A stretch of 64,000 nucleotides of DNA, from NCBI GenBank assembly GCA_026686845.1, contig JAIVEN010000014.1, positions 13,626,001 to 13,690,000 of the forward strand, in the 5' to 3' direction. Below the pieces are notes generated by a model. It did no database searches. It was not told the DNA's origin and worked only from the letters and a program-made list of their open reading frames with translations. Both the position numbers and the translations under genes were made by a program. This DNA is from Adenanthera pavonina. Its lineage: Eukaryota > Streptophyta > Magnoliopsida > Fabales > Fabaceae. This document shows, piece after piece, positions 24,494 to 35,068 of this stretch (positions are counted from its first letter, which is position 1; the number at the start of each line of letters is the position of its first letter).

Positions 24494-24495
24494 TA

Positions 24496-25987
24496 TGAGT
24501 ATATACACAATTTTTGTTTAACCAGTCAACTTAGTTCTATTACCATCTGAAAAGGAAATCTGTTTTCTCTTTTGCTGAGCACCACATTTTGGGATTTTCA
24601 GGAAGTGGGCGATAAACTTGTAGTCATGTTTTTTTGTTTTCTCAGAAGTGATAACTTTATATTGTGGCTTGTCCGTTTCTGCAGGTTAAGAGAAGCAAAT
24701 GATGAACTTTTAGTTGTATCCTCCTTTTTTTATTCCCCGAAAGGAGGAGAAAGAGGGACCATAAAGCTATCTCGACAGAATTACAGCGACAGACCGTGAA
24801 CGTTTTCCTATGAATGCAGAGTGAGTAAAAATGGCTAACGAGTATTATTTCGTTTGGCAAGATCCATAATACGAAAAAAGAAAAGAAAAGAAAAGAAATT
24901 AGGATATAAAAAAAAAAGAAAGAAACCAGAACGTCTTTCCATAGAACTTTCCTATTGAAGATTTTGAAAAACAGAACGTTTATGATTTATCTAGCGTATA
25001 GGCATCGAATAAGAAAGCCACGCTAGTAATTGTAAATAGTTGTGCTAAACCAAAGTAGGATATGCTCCTTGTATTATAAGAGGTTGTGATCGCTGATCTA
25101 ACATAAAGAGCTGCCAAGCTTATTCATTTCTGTAGAAAAAGTTAGTGAAGCAAACTAGGTAGGCAAGATAATGAAGACAGGAATGAGTGGAGTGACTGAG
25201 GAGTAGGGACAAGAGTGAATAAGTAAAACTGGGTGGAGGGCCTTGATAGCTGTGCATTGTACTCCTATTGTGATCTGTCAACATGTGAAGACTCGGCCCC
25301 TTTATCGTGTTGGTGAGATTTCACCCCTTTGGGCTTGGGTTCCACAAATTTGGTGGCCCACATTCATTTCTCCCTATCTCCAAATTTGATCTCATGCCAA
25401 CCTTAACGCCTCCACATAATACTTAACATTACATTAATTTGGAGCCCTTGCAAGAGAGAGAGAGAGGGAGGGAGAGAGAGAGGTGTGATTATTGATAGAT
25501 AGCAGAGCGTGACAAAGTGAGCGGACATAATGGTGAGGGATGGGAAAGCGTGTTCCTCCTTACTTCATCTTGTCACCGTAGTGAAGTTGGTAAATTCTCC
25601 AACACGTATTTGTATTTTCTCATCATATTCTCCTTTCTTTTCTTGATCCTTCCACTTTCGAAAAAAAACCTTTTTTATTTATTTGTTTTGGAAGTGCAGA
25701 GAAAGTCATACTGTACGAGAAATGAAATGAAAAGGCATTTACCTAGCAAAGTCAGCGGTCGGCTGACCAAATCAAGCATGCTTAGAGACTGTCTAGCATT
25801 TCATAAACCGCTACACTTATCTGTCAAGTGTCAACCTTATTATTTCTTCCCACCTCCCACCTTTTAGAGCATTCCCTGGGCCCTACCTGCTTCCTTCCAG
25901 GAACCATCTCCTTAATTTCACTGCCTTCCAACTAATTAATTCCTCATCATTACTCATCATTGTTCCTCTTCCTCTCTCTATTCATTT
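24496..25987. other. intergenic DNA with a (GA)n repeat
   Basis: No gene is supported. A GA-rich microsatellite lies at about 25453-25482. The frames around 24572-24860 and 25517-25867 show no recognisable protein features. Confidence 0.45.
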
Positions 25988-26455
25988 ATGGTTGGTTTAA
26001 ATGAGGGGAGGGGAAAGTAAGGGGAGGAACAATGCTATTAAAATTTTTTCTCCCCTTGTTTGGTAATTAGGGGAGGAAAAATGTTATTAAAATTTTTCTT
26101 CTCCTCCCCTTATATATTTTCCCATTAAATTGGGGTAATTTGGAGGGAAAATGTATTATTGTGTCCAAAATGATCAAAATATCCTTCATTTTTTATTACT
26201 CGGTCACACAATATACTGGTCAGTCTTGTTCTTATATTAACTTAAATAAATTAAGGGTATAATAGTTAAATTATAATTATTTTCTCTCATTTTTTCTCAT
26301 AATCTAAACGAGGTAAAATTAAAATTCTTTCACTAAAATCCCTCCTTTTCCTTCCAAACAAAGTAAAATTAAAATTCCTTCTTTTTCCTTCCCTTCCTTT
26401 CTCTCCATTAAAATTCCTTTCCTCCCTTTTCCTTCTTTAAACCAAACATACGCTT
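25988..26455. mobile_element. GTTTGG-ended MITE-like repeat, second copy type
   Basis: The left end tatggttggtttaaatga and the right end backwards gtatgtttggtttaaaga form an imperfect inverted repeat with purine-rich inner arms (gaggggagggg). Inside are ccccttgtttgg and aaattgggg, both also found in the 10.1-10.6 kb element, so the two are probably related. No ORF. Exact ends and target duplication are unresolved. Confidence 0.5.
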
Positions 26456-27890
26456 AAAAATTCCACTATTATATCTTTTTCTTTCTTTTGAGCATCCCAA
26501 AATTCTACCCCGTACGACCACCTTTAATTTTTTTTTTTTAAAAAAAATCATTCCACTTCATCCCTGACCCAAGGATTACTTTAACGCTTCTCTCAACGCT
26601 CCACCTACACATCTGGTTGATTTACTTTCTCTTAAAAATGGGATTGCCGTTTGTTGACTGCGCCAGTGGGCTGGCTGGCGCTGTGACCCTGCTTGTTTAG
26701 TGTAACTGGGCCTATAATGGGCTTTTGAATCATCTCATCAAATTGTAGTGGTATTTTTTTTGGAGTGGCGTGACATGAATCAGCCACGTGGACGGGAGGA
26801 GATTGGAGGGGGGGGCGGGAGGGGCATATTGAGCTTGTCCGCAAAGCGAATAAAATTGCTGGATATGTCCAATACAAAGTAAGCACACGGGTAAAGGGCA
26901 AGAAAGAGACCTGCCACCCCTCCCTTGCGCAATCCACTGTTCTCTCTGCACAGTTTTGCCCGCCTGCACTACACTGCACGCGACCAAACTCATTCTAATT
27001 CTAAATTCCAAATATTAGCGTCATCTTAATTTTTATTTATGACTTCATCATTCCCTATGCCACCATCCTCTTTCCGCCGTCAAACCACATTCATAGGAGT
27101 ACATTCATATATTTCATATTTCTATTACTATATTATTATATTCGGCTCATGCTCTGTTTATATTTACCTGGACATTAAATAAGGTGAGTACAAATGCAAT
27201 CAAATCCTGTTTATATCATACTAATGTTATTATATATCAATGAGTTAAATTATTCATATTTTGTCACATAAAAAATTAGTATTTGAATTTTACTTTCATG
27301 TAGTAAATAAAAATTGGGCATTGATTTTGGAGCAAAGCTTGAAGCTCGTAATGATAGCTGCTGAGTGATTTGGTCTGAACATGCCTGAAAGTTTTTCGGT
27401 GCAACTTCTAAGAAATAATAAAAGGCTGTCTTCTTAACTCTGTAATTTTATGCAATTACAATGTCTTTAGTCCAAATACTCTGATTATTCTACGGGACAT
27501 TACGTTTGACATCAAATCAATTAGCGGGCTACATTAATAGAGCATCGAGTCAGAAATATCAGGATTTTACCTCCTCCAATCCAATTCAATAAAACTTTTA
27601 TTCAAAACGCTTATAATAATATTAAACACATTGTCCTTAGAAAGGGACAGGAGGCACGGTGAGGCAGTTTCAAAGTGCACACGCGACAATAACCAAAAAA
27701 AATAGTAATAAAATAAAGATTATCGCCCAAAACGTCGTCGTCGTCGTCGTTATGAACTCTTCACTTCCAACAATTTCCCCCCGAGAGTACGAATTTTCAT
27801 TCCTCAGTCAGATAATATACAGCTTCCAGGAAAACATCCTAAGAAAGCAGCTCCCAAGATCCGATCAGATCCATTCCAGCTACTCTCGCT
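26456..27890. other. intergenic DNA upstream of SLOMO
   Basis: Contains a GC-richer patch at about 26640-26960 with a G-run (ggggggggcggg, near 26809-26820) and a (GTC)n run near 27735-27750. The overlapping minus-strand frames at 26632-27011 are favoured by the higher GC and lack known domains. The last few hundred bases probably include the SLOMO promoter. Confidence 0.4.
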
Positions 27891-27895
27891 CTCGC

Positions 27896-27903
27896 TATAA
27901 ACT
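27896..27903 (+). promoter_or_regulatory. TATA box candidate of SLOMO
   Basis: tataaact lies about 250 bp before the SLOMO coding start, followed by a pyrimidine-rich stretch. A transcript start near 27930 would give a leader of about 215 bases. Confidence 0.4.
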
Positions 27904-28041
27904 ATTTCCCCTCCCTCTCTCCTGTACGCTTCCTACACCCTCCGGAATTTGATCACTTCATCTTCACTTCGCGTTCTGAAAATCGCCTTTGTCATTAGGG
28001 TTTCCCGAGAACCGGTCTCAGCGCTGGAATTTCTGCAAGAA

Positions 28042-28071
28042 ATGTGTTGGATCGAGCCTTGGAGTTCTTAA
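28042..28071 (+). promoter_or_regulatory. short uORF in the SLOMO leader
   Basis: ATG to TAA, nine residues (MCWIEPWSS). It lies between the presumed transcript start and the main ATG and could lower translation of SLOMO. Confidence 0.35.
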
Positions 28072-28145
28072 AGTTCTCTGTTCTGGACACTAATTGCATG
28101 AAGTTTTGGTAGTGTTTATGCTTTAACGAAGGAGAAGACGAGGTG

Positions 28146-31100
28146 ATGAGAGAAGGAGATAATCGTCCAAACTCAATGAACGAGGAAGGCGTACTCGAAA
28201 ACGATGCCCTATCTGACCACGATGTTGGAAATGATGAGCAGTCTTTGGTAGGCAGTGATGTGCCTTTAGGTGTCGAGTTGCTTGGGCGTGAGCGCGACGA
28301 GCAATTCACCTTGTTCGAGGAGATGGTTAGGGCTGTTCGTGTGGGTGGGTTTGCCTCTTGGTCCAACACGCCGCTGTCGGAGGGTGAGAGTAGTTCGGCT
28401 GCGGCTGTTGTTGCCGCTGGTTTGGAGAATGGCGCGGAGGATAGTCGCGATTATCACCACAAGCGCGCCAAATTTCATTCCGATTTCGAGTGAGTTTCAC
28501 AGTTCAAACACGCATATTTTATCCAAACTTTACTTTGAATATGGAACATTGGCTTTCGCCATTATTTTTATTTGACATAACTTGAAAGTGGTCTCCTTTT
28601 ACTATAATGCTCTATCTTGAGATTGAAGATCATCTTCGTCCATATAATTACTTGTTTTACACACTAGTGGTTATATTCACGCTTTTGATCCGATTACAAT
28701 CGAGGAACTCTGATATGCTACAGGACCAAAAAGGTTAAGTTGCCCTGGTTTATTGCTCAAACTTCAATATAATAATGTGGAGAACGAGTAGGATGAGTAA
28801 TTTTTGGCTTAGGAATTTATATTGTTGTTCTTTTAGTTCTTTAAGGTTTGCTACTTGTTTCGAAAACAGAACCATAAACAACAACGACAACAACATCAAG
28901 AAGAAGACTTTTGTGGCCCATTGTGATGAGTGCAATAGCTCACTTCTGACGAATTTTGTTTTGGATTATTTTTTTTAGTGCATTAGTTGCGCATGGATGG
29001 GTTCCATCTTGGATAACTATGCTAGTGATCACTTAGCATGTGCATATCATGCTTTTTTTTTTGTGGGGGGGGGGGGGGCGCGGGCTAGCATGATGTATTT
29101 ATAATAAATGGATAATATCAAAATATGTCAACTTTAATGATATGAAAGGGAATGTCTGAAATTACTTTTTTTTTTTTTTGAAATAGTTGATGCCTTTGTT
29201 TCTACCATATTTTGCAAAGGACTTTTGGACTTTCACTGGAATCTGTGAATGTTTTATTAATTTCATTGTATCCTTGTAACCTCCTCTTTACCATGTGTGC
29301 TAATTAGGTTTTTAATCGAATATTTACTTATTGATAAATGTAAGCTGGAGATGGGCTTGGTTTTTTTATATGATACTTTGATATCTCTTCCATGGACACT
29401 CTCTGAAGATGTGGACTTTCTCTCGCCTTAATGCAATTTCCTGAGTCTGTATTATGTGCATTTGACATTGGAAAAATCCGCAACCAATGTACTTTCATCA
29501 GGCAACTTTGGTGTGGAATTGACTATTTTCTTTTGGAAATACTTGGAGCTAGGAATATTTAATTATAATTGTTATTCACTTCTGACTTGGAAACTAGTAC
29601 ACCATACCATGATATATCCTGTAACCGATGATAACTTTGTTTTGCAGTGATTGTCATTTTACAACTTCAACATCTTCAAATACTGGTAAATCAAATACAT
29701 CTATTGACTATGAAGATTTTGATAATACCCACGGGTCATCTCTTCAATACAAAGATGATTCATATTATGATGCTTTTGCATTGATGAATACCTGTGAGGA
29801 GAATAACTTGGATTCTAGCCTTGTGAATGACAATGAAGGAAATGACAATGACATCTCAAAAGTAGAAGATCTAGAGGTCAGGATGGATCTTACGGATGAC
29901 TTACTGCATATGGTATGCTTCAGGAAAGAATTATCTGTGTTTTTCTTTCTAGTTTTAAGAAATTAATATTAATATTCTTCTAATATGGAGTATTGAAATT
30001 TAAACCTACCTCATTTTCCCCTGTTTAATTTATTACATCTACTTTTCATTACCCATGTACTCAGGTTTTTTCATTCTTGGATGATTCCAATCTCTGCAAA
30101 GCTGCTAGAGTCTGTAGGCAGTGGCGTGCTGCTAGTGCTCATGAGGATTTCTGGAAATGTTTGAATTTTGAAGACCGGAACATATCTGCACAGCAATGTG
30201 AGCCTGGATATACCTATGTTGTGATTAATTTGTTTTGAAATTTTATTTTATGGAAAGCCTTTTAACATTCAACTAATAAGTTTCGATTGTAAAAGAAATT
30301 GCTGTGTAGAGTGCCTTCTTTGGCGGTGCTTTTTTTTTTGGGATTAATGTCCTCATTTGAAGCTTTATATGGATTTACAGTTGAGGACATGTGTAGCCGT
30401 TATCCAAATGCTACAGCGATGAGCATTTCTGGTCCTGCTATGCACCTGCTTGTTATGAAGGCTATCTCTTCGTTAAGGTAAGTAGTTTTCTGTCATATTT
30501 ATTAAGTCAAAAGTTAATTCTGTGACATGTGACTGGCTGATTTGTCCTTATCATTTCCAGAAATCTTGAGGTTTTAACATTGGGAAGAGGACAAATATTG
30601 GATAACTTTTTCCATGCTTTAGCTGACTGTTCTATGCTGAAAAAATTAAACATCAATGATGCTACACTTGGCAATGGTATACAAGAAATCTCTATTTATC
30701 ATGATGGATTGTGTCATCTTCAATTAACAAAATGCCGTGTAATGCGTATATCAGTCAGGTGAGAAGTCTTGAAGTATAACTTGAACTTAGATTAATTCTT
30801 GCCAATGAACTAAATTCTGATATTTCTATTTTTCCTAGGTGCCCTCTGCTTGTAACTATGTCATTGAAGCGCAGTAGCATGGCACAGGCTGTGGTTAACT
30901 GCCCCCTTTTGCATGATCTTGACATAGGCTCTTGCCACAAACTTCCAGATGCTGTGATTCGCTCAGCTGCAACTTCATGTCCTCAGTTAGTGTCTCTGGA
31001 TATGTCAAACTGTTCATGTGTCAGTGATGAAACACTGAGGGAAATAGCCCTGAATTGTGCTAACCTTAGTGTTCTTGATGCATCCTACTGTCCAAATATA

Positions 31101-34100
31101 TCTTTGGAGGTAGGTTTTAGAGTATGTAATAGTTATAGGCATGATATATTTTGGATCTGTCTTTGTCTTTGACATGCTTACTTGTTTTCTCTTTGAAGTC
31201 TGTTAGACTGCCAATGTTGACAGTTCTCAAGATTCACAGCTGCGAGGGTATTACTTCTGCCTCAATGGCTGCAATATCTCATAGTTATATGTTGGAGGTA
31301 TGGAATGTGACCTAGATACTGATATTATCCGTATGCCTGAACTCCTGGGTATATACCTCAAAGGTGAGGCATTGATATCACTGGCACTGCAGGTTTTGGA
31401 GCTTGACAATTGCAGCCTATTGACTTCTGTGTCTTTGGATCTTCCACGCTTGCAGAATATCAGATTGGTTCATTGTCGCAAGTATGCTTCTGCCCCATTT
31501 TTCTTTACCTCCAGAGAAGTATTCTGTTCTTTTTGTTTTCTTCTCTCTCCTTTGCTCACTGGATGGTTTATTTCATGTGCTTACCTTTTTTTTTAAATAA
31601 TTTCCTTCCTGTATTGTCTTCCTTGACAGGTTTGCTGATTTGAACTTGAGGACCATTATGCTATCTTCTATACTGGTCTCTAATTGCCCTGTGCTGCACC
31701 GTATCAACATAACATCAAATTCACTTCGAGTATGTCTTGTACTTAGGTCTATCTTTTTTTTTTTTCCTTGCATCATGACCATACAGACATGGTAGAAATT
31801 TGATGGGCTGATTGTGGCAATGCAGAAATTAGCATTACAAAAGCAGGACAGCTTAACCACGCTTGCTCTGCAATGCCAATCTTTACAAGAAGTGGACCTC
31901 TCTGAGTGTGAATCTTTGACAAACTCTGTATGTGATGTTTTTAGTGATGGTGGAGGATGCCCTATGTTGAATTCGCTAGTTCTTGATAACTGTGAGGTAT
32001 GTGAATAAGTTCCTTTTACCTTTGTTTTATCACTTACTGAGATTTGCACGTGCTTGAGCTGCACTAGCTTTTTGTCGTAATAGATGTCACAATGCTTTCA
32101 CTAGATAGCAGATTCTAACCTTCAAGTGATTCTCCTTGTTTTAGTCAGCTTTTCAAGTAATTGTGCCATTCATGAATTTTGAGTTTAAAATATGGGTTTT
32201 TTGGGGCTTCATTTTATGCTTTTTTAATTGTTTATAATTATCTTGGAAAATTCTTAAGTTCAAGTGAGCTTGGGCTATGAACTTCCTCCAAATCGAGTTG
32301 ATGTTTAAAATCCTGTAAGAAATTCTGTTAATTCTGTGCCTGTATTAGGAGTCAGAGTTTAAAGGTCTTAGTTGTTACTTGTTACAAGAATAGCTTTTTA
32401 ATTGTTGGTTTTTTTAATGAGTTATTTTGACACTATTTTGTGATCCATGTAATTGTTAGCTACTGCTGAAAAGTGCAAAATATAGATTTGATCCATGTAA
32501 TTGTTAGCTACTGCTGTAAAGTGCAAAATATAGATTTGTCTTTCAACATTTTTACTATTTTGCTTGTGAGACATTTGGTTCCCATTGGTGATTTTGATGT
32601 TGAAATGTTTTAGTTACATTTCTACAACTACTACTACTACTATTTTCGTCTCAAACTCTGTTTTAATGGATTTAGAGCTTGACATCAGTGAGATTCGTCA
32701 GTACCTCTTTAATCAGTCTTTCCCTTGTTGGTTGCCGGGCCATCAGTACTCTTGAGCTCACTTGCCCTAATCTTGAGAAAGTTAATTTGGATGGTTGTGA
32801 TCATTTGGAAAGAGCATCATTTAGTCCTGTAAGTGATTTTTTTTTTTATGACTTGTTTTAATTTCTGCTTTACATAAGAAGCTATTGATGTGTTTGATTT
32901 GATTGTCTATGAGAAAAGGAGGATAAAATATGATCTCACATTGAATGGTATTTTTCTCCTGCTTCTCAGGTTGGTCTTCGGTCTCTTAATTTAGGAATAT
33001 GTCCAAAATTAAACACACTCAACATTGAGGCACCAAATATGATCTCACTTGAGTTGAAAGGATGTGGCGTACTTTCTGAAGCATCTATTAATTGTCCACT
33101 ATTGATATCTCTAGATGCTTCCTTTTGCAGGTTATGTTGCATTTGTTTTTACTTTCAGTTTGCCTCCTTGCATGCAAACTGACATTTACTGTTTGGATGT
33201 ACAGCCAACTAACAGATGACTGCTTGTCTGCAACAACTGCTTCATGCCCACTGATAGAGTCATTAATATTGATGTCTTGCCCATCAGTTGGTTCAGATGG
33301 ACTTTGTTCTCTGCAATGGCTTCCAAATCTTACTGTTCTCGATTTATCTTACACTTTCTTGACAAACCTGGTGCCTGTCTTTGAGTCATGTGCGCATTTA
33401 AAGGCAAGAGTTACCATGGATATTTTCATGTGCTTACTGATATGAATTGTCATCTGCAATGGTGGGGATTCCCCCCTTCCCCCACTTTTCTTCCACACCA
33501 AAAAAAAAAAAAAGTAAAAAGAAAAAAGAAAAGAGTTCTGGAGTAAAATTTGTTGAGTTGAATTCTGTTTTTTGTTTATTTGAATGAGATGAAATAAGAG
33601 AAAAGAAACTAGAAAGATGATAATTTTTCATTCGATAAAAATGAAATTTACAAATGTCTTATTGCATCCAAATGGGTAAAATATCTCGTCCCTCTATTTT
33701 GTTTCCTCAGTTTTATTTCACCCCAAACTTAGTGTTTATTTCTTTATGGTGTTAAAAGAAAATTTCCTTTATTTTTTGTTATTCATGCCAACTGTCATTT
33801 TTTGTTTTATTGTTAAATATGGTACAAATATCTTACATCTCTTCCCCTTTGTACCATGGATCATGCATTGATTTGTGGCCTTTATTAATTAATTTTTCAT
33901 TTCATCTTTTCTGATAGTCTCAGTGTTGTATTATTTTCTTGAAGGTATTAAAGTTACAGGCATGCAAATATCTCACTGATTCGTCTCTCGAGCCTCTTTA
34001 TAAGGGAGGTGCTTTACCAGCGCTTCAGGAGTTGGACTTGTCATATGGAACTTTATGTCAGTCTGCCATAGAGGAGCTTCTTGCATGCTGCACGCACCTT

Positions 34101-35068
34101 ACACATGTGAGCCTGAATGGTTGTGTGAATATGCATGATTTGAATTGGGGTTATAGCTGTGGACAGATGGCTGAGTTGCCTGCTGTAAACATCTCAGCTA
34201 GTATGATCTCACGTGAGAGTTTCCATGAACTAAGTGAGCAACCCAACCGTTTACTACAGAACCTCAATTGCGTGGGATGTCCAAATATTAGGAAAGTTCT
34301 TATTCCCCCCATGGCACATTGTTATCATTTATTATATTTAAACCTTTCTTTGTCGGTTAATTTGAAGGAGGTTGATGTTGTTTGTCTCAACCTATGTTTT
34401 CTTAATTTAAGGTATGACTATCTCTATCAAATATGGGTTGGTTGTATTCTTCTCATATCACATTCAATGACGTTTAACTTCTCTATTCAGCAATTGTTCT
34501 TCTTTGGAAACTTTGAAGCTAGAGCGTCCAAGATTAAGCAGTCTATTTCTTCAGGTATAAGTCTTTCCTCCCCCATGTGAACATATTGATGCACACATAA
34601 TATTAGTTACTTAGTGGTTTAGTATCTTATTATTCTTCTAGATAGATTTTTAAAATATAGACTATTGAGGCTTATGCTGATTTCTTTCTTCAATTTTTCC
34701 TGCTTGGCGGGGAATTGTGTGGGGTTTCCAGTCCTGCAGCATTGACGAGGAAGCTGTTGAAGCTGCTATATCAAAATGCAGCATGCTGGAGACTCTGGAT
34801 GTTCGCTATTGTCCAAGGGTGAGAGTTGAAACTCCGTTTCATTATATTCCTTAGTTACTGTGTGGGCTGATGCTTAGTAATTTTTGGCAGCTAATGTACC
34901 TTTCATTCCACAACATTGGATTTGATCTTTCTCTTCATCTATGGTGTTTTTAAATTAATTTGTGGTTTGCTTTATGATGGTCCACAGATAAGCTCAATGA
35001 ACATGGGAAGATTACGTGCAGCTTGTACCAGTTTGAAGCGTATATTTAGTAGCTTGTCAACTTCATGA
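28146..35068 (+). CDS. SLOMO: F-box/LRR protein, SLOW MOTION (FBL15) orthologue
   Basis: Seventeen exons: 28146-28489, 29648-29912, 30065-30197, 30381-30477, 30561-30758, 30839-31109, 31199-31297, 31393-31481, 31630-31729, 31826-31996, 32676-32828, 32970-33130, 33205-33403, 33945-34411, 34491-34554, 34732-34818 and 34988-35068. They join in one frame to 992 codons plus stop; Arabidopsis SLOMO has about 990. Intron 13 has a GC donor; the others are GT-AG. The F-box lies at about residues 194-240 (DLTDDLLHMVFSFL, VCRQWRAASAHEDFW). A long run of Cys-containing LRRs follows (CPLLHDLDIGSCHKL, LDLSYTFL, LQACKYLTDSSLEPLY). In SCF complexes such proteins choose targets for ubiquitination; SLOMO affects auxin level and leaf initiation in Arabidopsis. 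Start choice: 28146 is the first usable ATG, but codons just upstream read like the family N-terminus and are cut off by a TAG at 28110. Confidence 0.93.
29053..29078. repeat. T10 / G14 homopolymer runs in SLOMO intron 1
   Basis: Ten T (29053-29062) are followed almost directly by fourteen G (29065-29078). Length is likely to vary and to be error-prone in sequencing. Confidence 0.8.
32441..32538. repeat. 48-bp tandem duplication in SLOMO intron 10
   Basis: Two head-to-tail copies begin tgatccatgtaattgttagc at 32441 and 32489, with one difference (gaaaag versus gtaaag). Confidence 0.9.

Noticed and set aside
26632..27011. Two overlapping minus-strand frames of 93 and 115 codons
   Set aside because: They lie in a GC-richer patch where stops are rarer, have no recognisable domain, and use different frames over the same DNA.
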